A stretch of 64,000 bases of DNA from Candidatus Gastranaerophilales bacterium (GCA_944325625.1 CALVAP010000001.1:197649-261648); one strand, 5' to 3'. Positions 1-9,484 are shown, counted from the first letter of the stretch. Numbers and translations: made by a program. Notes: generated from the sequence alone by a model not told the origin.

Positions 1-194
1 CGAGCATATTCTTGTCCTGCACCAAAAGAGATTGACTGTCTATTTGTTTTTGACATTAAGTCTAAAAAATTTAGGAGCAGTGTGTCTTTATTTTGAGTTG
101 CACTGTTTGCTGTGATGGTATTTGTGCTGTTTGTTATTGCGTTTAGAGTGTTAAAATTAGAGTTCTTAATTAAACTTACTTGTGTTACTGTCAT
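1..194 (-). CDS. Hypothetical protein, N-terminal fragment (runs off the window)
   Basis: The first 64 codons of a minus-strand gene are visible; the rest lies outside the window. The start ATG (192-194) follows a good ribosome site, AAAGGA, about eight bases upstream. The peptide begins MTVTQVSLIKNSNF, is rich in Asn, Thr and Ser, and contains ISFGAG at residues 55-60. No family is recognised. The short I-S-F-x-G element also occurs near the N-termini of two other proteins in this window (GT5-like protein and GNAT-like protein), which is noted as a finding. Confidence 0.6.
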   Translation of the reverse strand, partial: MTVTQVSLIKNSNFNTLNAITNSTNTITANSATQNKDTLLLNFLDLMSKTNRQSISFGAGQEYA

Positions 195-331
195 TTGTCT
201 TTTTCCTTTATCTCGACTTTTTGGGCTAAGGATGCTGAATTTATTTTTTTGCTGGTTTTAAAAAAAGAGATAAACATATTTAATAAATATTTACAATATG
301 CTTGAGTTTTTTATAGGTGTTTTGTCCTTGA

Positions 332-3300
332 TTAGTCCTTCAATAGCGTTTCAAACAAATATGAGGGCTCTGTTTGCCGAAGTCGTCCGAATTTTTTATA
401 CTTTTGTGCAGCGGTAAAGATTATTCTTTTTTTTGCTCGTGTTATGGTAACGTATAGTAGGCGGAGGTTTTCTTGTAAAATCTCTTTTTTTAGTTCCGGG
501 ATTGTTTTTTTTGCGTAAGAGGCATTTAGTGATTTTAAATCTTCGTAAAAAGATGTATAGTTTCCTGATTTTACATTTTTAATTGATGATGCTAGTGAAT
601 TTTCACTAAATTCTGGAACAAATACAAAGTCAAATTCATCGCCTTTGGCTTTGTGCATTGTCATAACCTGTACAGTTCCTCCTTTTTTTGTAGAGAGTGT
701 GGTTTCATCTTCTGAAAAAAGTTTCAGCCCTGCGATTGTTGGACGAGTGGCAATTTGCTCAAGCTTGGTGGGGAGTTCATTGTGATTAGAATTTAGAGCC
801 AATTTTTTTATTATTTCTATAATTATGTAGAGATTAGAGCGCTCGAGGTCATTTTGAGCATAGTATTCGCCTATTTTTAGGGCAAACTGCTCGATAGGAC
901 AGTTTATCTGTGAAAGCCAATAGTTTAGTTCCCAGTGGAGTGAGATAAGGTTTTTGTCGTCCAAACAGCCTGCATCAATTGAGATGAATGGTACTTCAAG
1001 GTTTGATAAGTACAAATTTTCTTTTGTTGTGTTGTTAAGTATTTCATAAATTTTTTGCACAACGCTGTTGTCCCAAGGTCGGGAACAAAATTTGAGGATA
1101 TTTAATATTATGTTAAAAATTGGAATTTGTTCAGGGCAATCTGTTTTTGAGATTGTCGTAATCCCATTTTCTCGAAGAAGTGCTGCATAGTGCGAAACCT
1201 GAAAATTATTCCTTAACAAAATAGCACATGATGCGCTTGCATCAGTTTTTAAGATATCTTTGATTTTTGATATAAGGTAGTTTTTTTCGTCCTGTTCGGT
1301 TTCTGATATGTGTGTTATTAAAGGTGTTTCACTTATCGGATTTTTGTTTAGGACTCCTTTCATTTCTATTTTGTAAAAAGCTCCTTTTTTTTCTTCACTT
1401 TGTTCGCTGATTTTAATCAATTGATTTGCCAGTGTGTAGATCCCTTTTGCACATCTTTGTGAGTGGTTCATTTCTATAGAATTGTTTTGAGAAATAAAAA
1501 TTTTAAATCCGTTTGTGTCGGCATTGGTAAAAGTTGATGTTATTGCTTGATTTATGTCTCCGCAGCGAACTACATTTTTGTGTAAACCTGATAGAAGCAT
1601 TATTAGCCTTTGTTGAACAGCAGACGAATCCTGTGCTTCATCTTCAAGGATGTACTTACATAAATTCTGATAATAGTTTAAAATTTGAGGGTTTTCTTCC
1701 AAAATTTTTACTGCAAGATTAAGCATATCGTCATAATCTATCAAGTTATTTTGTGATAACTTTTTTTGATACTTTTGGTAAAAACTTATAAATTCTCGTA
1801 ATTCCCTCGTTTGCGGTTTTAGTTCAGGGGGAAGGGTTTTTGCTATGGATATTCCTTTTTCGTATTTTTCGTATTCATCATATTTTAGGTTTAGCTCACC
1901 TATAGTTTCTCTGATAAGTCTTTGTCTTGTAAGTTCGTCACAGACTTCAAAGTCATCACCAAGATTCACCTTTGTATAATTGCTATTTTCCTTTATAATC
2001 CGTAGAGCCAGTCCATGAATAGTTGATATATTGGGTGTAAGTCCGATTTTGTCAGGTGGAATTGTATTTGAGATACGTGTTTTAAGATTTTTGGCAGCCG
2101 AGTCCATATACGTCAATACAAAAATGTTTTCGCCATTTATGGAATTATCCAAAAGTTTAGTAATTAGAGCTTGAAGTACAGTTGTTTTGCCGGCTCCGGG
2201 AACGGCTGTAATTGCAAGTTTACCGTTCGTATATTCTAATACGGGTTTTTGATCGGATCTTGGTTCAAAGTTTGGCTGTTTTATTTTAGCTTCTAAGGAT
2301 TCTGGCTGTCCAAGATTATGGATTATAAATTCGTTTATTCCTTGATTATTTTCCAGTCCTAAAGGACTATAGTCGGATGAGTATGCATATATTTTATCTG
2401 TTGCCAGTAATTTTAGTTTTCTTAATACCCTTGATGTTTTGTTTTTGACGCAGTTTATAGAGTCCTCGTATGTGAACTCTTCTTTGTTCCAGCTTTTTGC
2501 AAACACCCATGCATTGTAGATTGTGCCTGTATCTTGTTTTATCCAGTCATCAGATGTGGTGTCGAGCCAAAATTGGTGTTTTGTCTTAATCTCATAATCT
2601 ATTAACTTTTGTGCTGTTGCAGCAATTATTGTATTACGTTCGATTTTTTGTGCACCGGCATCAGTTTCTGCGATAATTGAGTTTTCCAGTTGTGTTATAA
2701 TTTTGTTCTTTTCGTTTTGCGCTACTACTTTTTCGAGGTCTTGTATTTGCTTCTTTAAAAAATTGAATTCGGTTATTTCTTCCTCTGTGTTTTTTCGGCT
2801 ACAGATAAAATCTTTATAAATTTTATCAAGCTGTGCCTCTAAAGTATCGTTTGTGTGGACTTTCTGTGCTAGTGAAAGCAGTTTTTGATAATTGTTATTA
2901 TATTCTTCTATTAAAAAATCGTGTTTGATAAAACCGCCTTTTTCTTTAAATGATTTTAAAACTTGACAGGTGTGTCGTATGGGGATATTTAATAATGTTG
3001 AAAAAATACAACTTAGTTCATCTATTCCGGCATGTAGTTCTTTATCAGAATTAATCAGTTTTAAAAGACTTAATATGCTTTTGATAAAAGGACTTTCTAC
3101 CAGTTTTTTGCTCCCTGATATAAACTGAATTTTAATATCGTTGTTTGCAAGAGAGTTTTGTAGTACAAACTTGAATTGTTCATCAAAAACAGGCGAAATT
3201 ATACTTATGTCCTCAGGAGAGGAGCCTTGTTTAACAAGTGAAATAACTTCTTTTGCACATGCTTGAAGCATTTCTAATCGTTTTGTGTAATGAAATTTTA

Positions 3301-4138
3301 TAAATTTTCCAGCTGAGTTGGATGTGATGTGGGGATTTTCTTTATTATTTGGTGTGAGGGGTTTTGCGTTAATTATTTTTTCACCCCAATTTAAAATTTC
3401 AATGCAGTTTAAATCCGCACACAGATATCCGCATCTGGAACTTCCATTTGGATCAATGCCGATTGTGTAGCTTTTCAATTGGGGCTTTATGAACTTGAAA
3501 AAATCTGTGCAGGATGGGGTTTGTTCGTCGTAATCATCTATTATGATATGTTTTATATTTTTAAGAGCTTGAGTATTTTGGTAAAGCCATTGAAAAAGCG
3601 ATTGCTGTCTTAGGTAGTCAAAAGTTCTTAATTCAAGGGTTTTGGACTTAAAGATGTTCAGTGCAGTTTTTGCTTCTTGGGAAAACGTTTCGTTTAGAAT
3701 TGCGCTTTTTTTCTCAATTTCTTTTTCGGAAAGGTTGTTTTCGACAATTAAAGCGTGTCGGCGTAAAAGTTGGTGCATGAGGTTAATCTTAGAATTATAA
3801 TCTTTAAATCCAGCTTGTTTAACTGCGTCAAATAATAAATTTTGGGAAACTTCCAACCCACAAAGGGTAAAAGGATGCGATGTTTTTTGGGGAAGAAGTT
3901 TTTCCAACGCTGATTGGTTTTTCAAAATACTGTTGTAGCATAGCCCTAAAAATGTTTGTACGTTTGGGATAATACCCGGCTCAAAAGCTTTTATTGCCGA
4001 ACTAATTTGTTCTTTCTTATATCCGTTTAAAGCTAAGAATAAAATTTCACAAGGATTATTTTCAGCCTTAATTAGCCTGATATATTCTTGAATAAGCAAG
4101 TCTGTTTTATTGGTATTTAAACTCCCCACAACAATCAT
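332..4138 (-). CDS. UvrD/Rep-family SF1A helicase, double-length, with degenerate N-terminal helicase half
   Basis: A 1268-residue superfamily 1A helicase. The C-terminal half (about residue 635 onward) has all motifs: Q motif region, Walker A AVPGAGKTT near 646, a TIHGLALRI motif Ib, Walker B LEDEAQDSS near 833, motif III CGDINQAI, motif V TMHKAKGDEFDFV near 1163 and motif VI LLYVTITRAKKR. The N-terminal half has the same architecture but with ruined catalytic sites: GSLNTNKT (5-12) in place of Walker A, DDYDEQTP near 203 in place of Walker B, and a domain-2-like stretch near 300-350. This suggests one active and one inactive helicase module fused, reminiscent of AddA/AddB-type pairs, but no nuclease motif is seen. 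A likely role is DNA repair or recombination. The gene is monocistronic and appears leaderless. Confidence 0.85.
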   Translation of the reverse strand: MIVVGSLNTNKTDLLIQEYIRLIKAENNPCEILFLALNGYKKEQISSAIKAFEPGIIPNVQTFLGLCYNSILKNQSALEKLLPQKTSHPFTLCGLEVSQNLLFDAVKQAGFKDYNSKINLMHQLLRRHALIVENNLSEKEIEKKSAILNETFSQEAKTALNIFKSKTLELRTFDYLRQQSLFQWLYQNTQALKNIKHIIIDDYDEQTPSCTDFFKFIKPQLKSYTIGIDPNGSSRCGYLCADLNCIEILNWGEKIINAKPLTPNNKENPHITSNSAGKFIKFHYTKRLEMLQACAKEVISLVKQGSSPEDISIISPVFDEQFKFVLQNSLANNDIKIQFISGSKKLVESPFIKSILSLLKLINSDKELHAGIDELSCIFSTLLNIPIRHTCQVLKSFKEKGGFIKHDFLIEEYNNNYQKLLSLAQKVHTNDTLEAQLDKIYKDFICSRKNTEEEITEFNFLKKQIQDLEKVVAQNEKNKIITQLENSIIAETDAGAQKIERNTIIAATAQKLIDYEIKTKHQFWLDTTSDDWIKQDTGTIYNAWVFAKSWNKEEFTYEDSINCVKNKTSRVLRKLKLLATDKIYAYSSDYSPLGLENNQGINEFIIHNLGQPESLEAKIKQPNFEPRSDQKPVLEYTNGKLAITAVPGAGKTTVLQALITKLLDNSINGENIFVLTYMDSAAKNLKTRISNTIPPDKIGLTPNISTIHGLALRIIKENSNYTKVNLGDDFEVCDELTRQRLIRETIGELNLKYDEYEKYEKGISIAKTLPPELKPQTRELREFISFYQKYQKKLSQNNLIDYDDMLNLAVKILEENPQILNYYQNLCKYILEDEAQDSSAVQQRLIMLLSGLHKNVVRCGDINQAITSTFTNADTNGFKIFISQNNSIEMNHSQRCAKGIYTLANQLIKISEQSEEKKGAFYKIEMKGVLNKNPISETPLITHISETEQDEKNYLISKIKDILKTDASASCAILLRNNFQVSHYAALLRENGITTISKTDCPEQIPIFNIILNILKFCSRPWDNSVVQKIYEILNNTTKENLYLSNLEVPFISIDAGCLDDKNLISLHWELNYWLSQINCPIEQFALKIGEYYAQNDLERSNLYIIIEIIKKLALNSNHNELPTKLEQIATRPTIAGLKLFSEDETTLSTKKGGTVQVMTMHKAKGDEFDFVFVPEFSENSLASSIKNVKSGNYTSFYEDLKSLNASYAKKTIPELKKEILQENLRLLYVTITRAKKRIIFTAAQKYKKFGRLRQTEPSYLFETLLKD

Positions 4139-4144
4139 GTCTTC

Positions 4145-4150
4145 ATTTTA
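4145..4150 (-). promoter_or_regulatory. -10 element of the helicase gene (probable leaderless start)
   Basis: On the minus strand TAAAAT is followed by exactly six bases (GAAGAC) and then the ATG of the helicase. No Shine-Dalgarno sequence stands at a usable distance. The -35 region is poor. The six-base spacing matches several other genes in the window and implies that transcription starts at or next to the A of the ATG. Confidence 0.45.
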
Positions 4151-4202
4151 CAGGAAAAACTGCCCAAATAACTAAAAGATTAAGTAAAATTACGTACTTT
4201 TG

Positions 4203-4231
4203 TTGATTTACGAGTATGCGTGTAATAATAT
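4203..4231 (+). promoter_or_regulatory. Promoter of leuS
   Basis: TTGATT (4203-4208), a 17-base spacer and TAATAT (4226-4231) form a sigma-70-type promoter. The predicted start near 4238 leaves a leader of about 35 bases with the AAGGGG ribosome site. The leader is too short for a T-box. Confidence 0.5.
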
Positions 4232-4272
4232 GGAATTACGTTTGAAAATATATATAAAGTAAGGGGTATGTC

Positions 4273-6759
4273 GTGATAAAAGAGCAATATTTTCCGCAAG
4301 AAATTGAACCGAAATGGCAAAAAATCTGGGAAGAAAATAAAATTGATAAAACATATGATGATTCTGAAAAACCAAAGTATTATGCATTGTCGATGTTTCC
4401 TTATCCTTCGGGAAAACTTCATATGGGTCATGTCAGAAACTATACAATAACAGATGTGATTGCCAGATTTAAACGTATGAACGGATATAATGTATTGCAT
4501 CCAATGGGTTGGGATAGTTTTGGTTTGCCTGCGGAAAATGCAGCGATGCAAAAAGGTGCTGACCCTGCGGTTTGGACAGACGAAAATATTGCATATATGA
4601 AAAAACAACTCAAAATGCTCGGACTCACTTACGATTGGGATAGAGAAGTTGCTACGTGTAAACCGGATTATTATAAATGGACACAGTGGTTGTTTTTGCA
4701 GTTTTATAAAAAAGGGCTTGCTTACAAAAAAGAAGCTGCGGTTAACTGGTGCAATAAGTGTGCTACAGTATTGGCAAATGAACAGGTAATAGACGGTAAG
4801 TGCTGGAGATGTGACGAAGTTGTTGAGAAAAAATACCTTTCTCAGTGGTTTTTGAAGATAACAGACTATGCGGAAACTCTGCTTCAAGATTTAGATAAGC
4901 TTGAAGGTTGGGGCGATAACGTAAAAACTATGCAAAGAAACTGGATTGGAAAGTCAACCGGTGCTATTTTGAAATTTAAAGTCAAGGAAATTGAAGGTCT
5001 TGAAATTCCGGTATATACAACAAGACCCGACACTGTTTATGGTATAACATATCTCGTTGTTGCACCGGAGTATAAAGATATTGAAAGACTTACAACAGAT
5101 GAAAACAAAGCAAACGTAGAAGAATATCGCGCAAATGCTCGAAAAATGAGTGAAATTGAACGACTTTCTTCTGATAGGAAGAAAACAGGTGTTCCTTTGG
5201 GCACTCATGCAATTAATCCTTTTACTGGAGAAGAATTTCCTCTTTGGACTGCGGATTATGCCCTTGTAGAATACGGAACCGGTGCCGTAATGGCTGTTCC
5301 TGCTCATGATGAGAGAGATTGGGCGTTTGCTAAGGTTTATGATTTACCGGTTAAGGTAGTTATTGAAAATCCTGAAAACCCTTCTGATTGTTTAGAATCG
5401 GCTTTTGTTGAAGATGGAGTTCTTGTTAATTCAAATCAGTTTAATGGAATGAAAAATCGAGAAGCTATCAAAGCTATTACTCAATATGCAGCAGATAACG
5501 GTTTTGGTGAATTTAAGATACAATATAGGTTAAGGGATTGGCTGATTTCGCGTCAAAGATATTGGGGGGCGCCTATTCCTGTTGTTTATTGTGAAAAATG
5601 CGGTATTCAACCTGTTCCTGAGGAACAACTTCCGGTTAAGTTGCCCGAGGATGTCGATTTTTCTGTGGTCGGAAAATCACCGATTTTGACTTCTAAAACC
5701 TTTTTAAAGACAACTTGTCCATGTTGTGGCGGGGTTGCTACACGCGAAACTGATACTATGGATACATTTATTTGTTCAAGTTGGTATTATTTGCGCTATG
5801 CGGATGCTAGAAATACCCAAAAACCGTTTGATAAGGAGCTTGTAGATAAATGGCTGCCTGTAGATCAGTATGTTGGCGGGATTGAGCATGCTATTTTGCA
5901 CTTGCTTTACTCAAGATTTTTCACCAAAGCTTTGAAAGATATGGGAATGTTGAGTTTTGATGAACCGTTTAAAAATCTTCTAACTCAAGGAATGGTGCTC
6001 AAAGACGGTTCGAAAATGTCGAAGTCGAAAGGTAATACGGTTGATCCTGATGATATTTTCCAAAACTTTGGGGCAGATACAGCAAGGCTCTTTATACTTT
6101 CCGATTCGCCTCCGGCAAGAGATTTTGATTGGTCAGATGCGGGTGTTGAGGGCTGTTATAAGTTCTTAAACCGTGTATGGCGGTTGGTTTCGGCTAATCA
6201 GGATAAAGTCACTCTGGATTATAGTTTGCCAGATGTAAAAACTCTGGAAAAATCTAACAATGACCTTGTTCGCAGTACCCATATGCTTATTAAAGGCGTT
6301 ACTTTGGATGTTTCTCATGAGTTCCAGTTTAACACTGTGATATCAAAATATCGCGAATTTGTTAATACCCTTTATGATTATGTCGCAAAGCATGAGGCAT
6401 TTAGTGATGAAGATAAACAAGTATTTAGTTTTGCCGTTGTGACGCTTATTAAGCTTATGTCACCTGTAACAGTACATATGTCTGAGGAGCTTTTTAGTGG
6501 CTTGGGTTCTCAAAAATCAGTTCATCTTACGGATTGGCCAAAGTATGATGATAATTTGGCAAAAAATTCCAGTATTACGCTTGTTGTTCAGGTTAACGGT
6601 AAGCTTAAAGATAAAATTGAAGCTGATGCTGAAGCTTCTAAGCAAGAACTTGAACAAATAGCTATGCAAAGTGAAAAGATTAAAGAACTTATTGCAGGAA
6701 AACAGGTGGTGAAGGTTATTGTTGTACCTTCAAAACTTGTTAACATTGTAGTTAAGTAA
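4273..6759 (+). CDS. leuS: Leucyl-tRNA synthetase
   Basis: A class I aminoacyl-tRNA synthetase of 828 residues, the usual bacterial LeuRS length, which charges tRNA-Leu in the cytoplasm. The HIGH motif is HMGH at 50-53 within PYPSGKLHMGH, and the KMSKS motif lies near 580 (GSKMSKSKGN). A CNKC...CWRC zinc-knuckle-like pair lies near residue 160-180 and a second Cys set near 430-480. The CP1 editing domain lies between about 220 and 410. The start is GTG, seven bases after AAGGGG; an ATG five bases upstream opens only a three-codon frame. It is preceded by its own promoter and followed by a strong terminator, so it is transcribed alone. Confidence 0.98.
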   Translation: MIKEQYFPQEIEPKWQKIWEENKIDKTYDDSEKPKYYALSMFPYPSGKLHMGHVRNYTITDVIARFKRMNGYNVLHPMGWDSFGLPAENAAMQKGADPAVWTDENIAYMKKQLKMLGLTYDWDREVATCKPDYYKWTQWLFLQFYKKGLAYKKEAAVNWCNKCATVLANEQVIDGKCWRCDEVVEKKYLSQWFLKITDYAETLLQDLDKLEGWGDNVKTMQRNWIGKSTGAILKFKVKEIEGLEIPVYTTRPDTVYGITYLVVAPEYKDIERLTTDENKANVEEYRANARKMSEIERLSSDRKKTGVPLGTHAINPFTGEEFPLWTADYALVEYGTGAVMAVPAHDERDWAFAKVYDLPVKVVIENPENPSDCLESAFVEDGVLVNSNQFNGMKNREAIKAITQYAADNGFGEFKIQYRLRDWLISRQRYWGAPIPVVYCEKCGIQPVPEEQLPVKLPEDVDFSVVGKSPILTSKTFLKTTCPCCGGVATRETDTMDTFICSSWYYLRYADARNTQKPFDKELVDKWLPVDQYVGGIEHAILHLLYSRFFTKALKDMGMLSFDEPFKNLLTQGMVLKDGSKMSKSKGNTVDPDDIFQNFGADTARLFILSDSPPARDFDWSDAGVEGCYKFLNRVWRLVSANQDKVTLDYSLPDVKTLEKSNNDLVRSTHMLIKGVTLDVSHEFQFNTVISKYREFVNTLYDYVAKHEAFSDEDKQVFSFAVVTLIKLMSPVTVHMSEELFSGLGSQKSVHLTDWPKYDDNLAKNSSITLVVQVNGKLKDKIEADAEASKQELEQIAMQSEKIKELIAGKQVVKVIVVPSKLVNIVVK

Positions 6760-6780
6760 AAATTTTTATATGTACTTATT

Positions 6781-6816
6781 AAAGCAGCTCTTTACTATAA
6801 AGTAAGGAGCTGTTTT
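6781..6816 (+). terminator. Rho-independent terminator of leuS
   Basis: A 12-bp stem (6785-6796 with 6801-6812, one G-U pair) and a four-base loop are flanked by AAAG and TTTT. It lies 25 bases after the leuS stop. Confidence 0.8.
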
Positions 6817-6886
6817 GGTATTGGCGGATATTTAATTTTATGAGCTTAACAAAACTTAAATAAAGTACCTCTAAGAGTAAATATTT

Positions 6887-8101
6887 TTGTTTAGGTATTT
6901 TACAGAAAATATGAATAATGTGGTCGGTCAAATTTATAATGCTTTATATCCGAACATGGGTAATACAATCAGCAAGTGTTGCTCATTGGCAGACACAGTG
7001 GAGCGCAAGGTTACGCCATTGTATTTAAAATTGCTGGATAAAAATCGTAAGATATTAGAGCAAGATGTTTTTTCCGGCGGGTTTGAAAGAGTAAAACAAA
7101 CTATTTTAGAAGATATGAAGGATGGAGATGGTGCCGGGTTTGGAGTTGTACTTGCAAACTTCTTTAAAACGGTAAAAAGTCCCAAAGAATTTTTTAATTT
7201 TTACGATAATCTCGAAACACATATTCGTAAGACGGTGAAAAGGTTTTTAAACGGATATTTTAGCAGCCGCTCTAGAGATTTCTACTTATACGAGGATACG
7301 GATAAAATCCGTTCTCAGTTTGATAGTTCTCAAAATGCGGTTATGTCTGCTTTTTTTAGAGTGTTTTCGAGAAAAAATGCAAGCCCTAGATTGAGAGAAA
7401 TAGAAAAAACAATCGAACAACTGGGTGTTCATGAAGTACGCATTGGTAAAAGCGAAATAGAAGCAGAAAGAATTTTAGAAGCAGTAAAAAAAACCAAGAA
7501 TTCCGGTGATATGTTACCACAAAAAATCTTTGTATCGGATTATATAGAGCGAGGACATAATTCAGCTGGTATATGTTTCCCCTTAAAGCAGCCTTTTGTT
7601 GTTTATGCTTCAGCTGGGACAAAGAAATTCATTGATGAATATTATAGTATTGTATTTTCCCAACTCGAGAAAGACAAAAGATATTTGGCTTTAAGTGAAA
7701 TGGAACAAAAAATCGTACGTTCTTATTTTGGTGTGGAAAGGTTTTCTGTAGATTCTCCATCACAGGTTTATTTTCATGAACTAGGGCATATTAATCAACC
7801 TAAAAATATGCCTTGGTTGTCTTTTATGGATTTAAGCGATCAAGATAAGCAAACGGCATATAGATTAACCGAGTATCTTACAGACAAAGATATTTTGCCA
7901 GAATTGTTTGCGGAACTCTATGCCAAAATACGTATTAGTGGCGAGAGCTCTCTTAGCAAAGAAGAAGCTGATTTATTGGAAAGACTTAAGCTTGGTGCGA
8001 TTACTAAAAATCAGCATAGCAATAAAGGACAAAAAAATGGATTTTTAGGTCACATAAGCGACTTTCTGTTAAATTTTTTAGGAAAAAGTTATACTTCATA
8101 G
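6887..8101 (+). CDS. Putative zinc metallopeptidase-like protein (HELGH motif), unknown family
   Basis: A 404-residue protein of no recognised family. Residues 297-301 read HELGH inside SQVYFHELGHINQ, a classic HExxH zinc-binding and catalytic motif. A downstream PELFAE (E339 or E343) is a plausible third ligand, as in gluzincins. There is no signal peptide or clear membrane segment, so it may be cytoplasmic or membrane-associated. The start is uncertain: the longest frame uses TTG at 6887, but an ATG at 6911 (MNNVVGQIYN) is equally possible and neither has a good ribosome site. The 3' end overlaps the convergent DUF4438 gene by 13 bases. Peptidase activity is inferred from the motif alone. 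Confidence 0.6.
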   Translation: MFRYFTENMNNVVGQIYNALYPNMGNTISKCCSLADTVERKVTPLYLKLLDKNRKILEQDVFSGGFERVKQTILEDMKDGDGAGFGVVLANFFKTVKSPKEFFNFYDNLETHIRKTVKRFLNGYFSSRSRDFYLYEDTDKIRSQFDSSQNAVMSAFFRVFSRKNASPRLREIEKTIEQLGVHEVRIGKSEIEAERILEAVKKTKNSGDMLPQKIFVSDYIERGHNSAGICFPLKQPFVVYASAGTKKFIDEYYSIVFSQLEKDKRYLALSEMEQKIVRSYFGVERFSVDSPSQVYFHELGHINQPKNMPWLSFMDLSDQDKQTAYRLTEYLTDKDILPELFAELYAKIRISGESSLSKEEADLLERLKLGAITKNQHSNKGQKNGFLGHISDFLLNFLGKSYTS

Positions 8102-8955
8102 AAATATTTTTTTAAGTTAGAAGTTTCATCGATGACGGGTGAAATCTTTCCTGATGTGGAGGTTAAGATTGTGCACACCCCAGGCCCATGACCTGATATT
8201 ATACAATCAGAGTGAACAACAACGCCAATTGAAACAGCGCCTGACCTATAAATTCGTCCATAAGAATGGTCTGCATCTGTTATAGCAACGAAGTCGCCAA
8301 AGCGTAGAGACTCAAGATTAAACTCTTTTTTGGTTTTTTCATCAAAAAGTTGTATGTCGTAATCTCCGCGATTAACATTATCACGTCCAAGACCTGAGCC
8401 CATTATTTTTGCCGGAACTATATGTGTAACAGGGAACTCTAGATTTTCGCCATTGAATTTGGGGTTAATTTTTTTCAATAGATTAGGGTCAATATTGAAT
8501 ATCTTTATATCTGAATTATTAGTAAATTCAAGTCCGCAACCAAATGCGCGAATTTGTATTTTGTCACCAATAACCATTTTTTCCATAACCTCGCGTGAAA
8601 AATCTATGAGAACATGTTCACATCCTCCATGCTTGCCTGTTACAAAACCTTTCTCGCCTTTTGCGTCACCTGAGACAACAAATGCTTCGTTGCCTATGCA
8701 AGAAAATGTATTAAGTGCACCATTGGCGGTTTCTGAAGAATTTTTTATTGTTACTGCAGGTTCAACGTGGTCTGCTTTCATTTTACAAACATAATCGCCT
8801 ATTCTTTTATTATAAGTTATTCCACCGGTAGAAGGGTAAACTTTCAATGTGCCGTCGTAGCTTACTCTGTATGGATTGCTTAATTGCGGAGAGTGAATTT
8901 CTCCTATTACGGACTGCATAACAAGCTGATCTTCATTAAGGTTTATATTAGCCAT
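8089..8955 (-). CDS. DUF4438 domain-containing protein
   Basis: A 288-residue protein matching my recollection of the DUF4438 family, with the conserved HSDCIISGHGPGV stretch near the C-terminus and GKHGGCEHVLIDF in the middle. The biochemical role of the family is unknown to me. The frame extends upstream to an ATG at 8967, but GGAG inside that extension stands six bases before the ATG at 8955 (MANINLN), so 8955 is the better start. There is no signal peptide. It is convergent with the HELGH gene, with 13 bases of overlap. Confidence 0.75.
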   Translation of the reverse strand: MANINLNEDQLVMQSVIGEIHSPQLSNPYRVSYDGTLKVYPSTGGITYNKRIGDYVCKMKADHVEPAVTIKNSSETANGALNTFSCIGNEAFVVSGDAKGEKGFVTGKHGGCEHVLIDFSREVMEKMVIGDKIQIRAFGCGLEFTNNSDIKIFNIDPNLLKKINPKFNGENLEFPVTHIVPAKIMGSGLGRDNVNRGDYDIQLFDEKTKKEFNLESLRFGDFVAITDADHSYGRIYRSGAVSIGVVVHSDCIISGHGPGVCTILTSTSGKISPVIDETSNLKKYFYEV

Positions 8956-9013
8956 TTTAAACTCCATTTATGTCTTTTGCATTGTAAATTATATTATACT
9001 TTAAGGCAAAATA

Positions 9014-9035
9014 AAAGAACCGTACTCGGTTCTTT
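9014..9035 (-). terminator. Terminator downstream of tRNA-Cys
   Basis: A perfect 9-bp stem AAAGAACCG / CGGTTCTTT with a four-base loop. On the minus strand it is followed by TATTTTG. It lies 27 bases beyond the 3' end of the tRNA. Confidence 0.65.
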
Positions 9036-9061
9036 AAATAAACTTGTAAAACCTTTAAAAA

Positions 9062-9132
9062 AGGCGGCACCCAGATTCGAACTGGGGGTAAAAGCTTTGC
9101 AGGCTCCTGCCTTACCACTTGGCCATGCCGCC
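9062..9132 (-). tRNA. tRNA-Cys (anticodon GCA)
   Basis: A complete cloverleaf of 71 bases on the minus strand. The acceptor stem GGCGGCA pairs with TGCCGCC, the D arm is GCCAAGTGGTAAGGC, and the anticodon loop CTGCAAA gives GCA. The T arm is CCCAG-TTCGAAT-CTGGG. The discriminator base is U73, the known identity element for cysteine tRNA. CCA is not encoded. Confidence 0.96.
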
Positions 9133-9142
9133 TCGCATATTA

Positions 9143-9171
9143 ATCTTATTAAACATAAAGCGCAGTGTCAA
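9143..9171 (-). promoter_or_regulatory. Promoter of tRNA-Cys
   Basis: On the minus strand, TTGACA (9166-9171), a 17-base spacer and TAAGAT (9143-9148) predict a start about four to six bases before the mature tRNA. The same TAAGAT -10 hexamer precedes tRNA-Lys. Confidence 0.65.
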
Positions 9172-9232
9172 GCTAATCAGGCGGGCGATGCCAAAAAGTT
9201 AAATAAACTTAATTTAATTCTACTTATGTCAG

Positions 9233-9484
9233 TTAAAACTTTAATTTTCCCAGTTCGTAGAGTTTTATCATGTCTGTGTAACCTCCGATTCTTTCTCCGT
9301 TGATAAAGATTTGAGGCACTGTTACATCACCTTTGATGTTGTATTTTTTGCCCAATTCTTTTCTTTTTTCATCTTCATCTGCTGTTATATCGTGGTTTGT
9401 ATAATCAACATTGTGTTCATCAAGAAATCTTAATGCCTTATGGCAGTAGGGACAATAATCTACTGTGTATAATTCTACGTTCAT
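9233..9484 (-). CDS. grxC: Glutaredoxin (GrxC type)
   Basis: An 83-residue dithiol glutaredoxin with the CPYC active site at residues 11-14 and the conserved TVPQIFINGERIGG cis-Pro and glutathione-binding region. It reduces disulfides using glutathione (or an equivalent thiol) in the cytoplasm. The ribosome site AAAGGAG is correctly spaced from the ATG. The gene stands alone between tRNA-Cys and the terminator of the GT5-like gene. Confidence 0.95.
   Translation of the reverse strand: MNVELYTVDYCPYCHKALRFLDEHNVDYTNHDITADEDEKRKELGKKYNIKGDVTVPQIFINGERIGGYTDMIKLYELGKLKF

Noticed and set aside
4180-4887. A 235-codon minus-strand frame opposite the 5' part of leuS
   Set aside because: It lies entirely opposite leuS and its upstream region, has no ribosome site or recognisable protein features (Phe/Ile/Cys-rich shadow composition), and leuS is certain.
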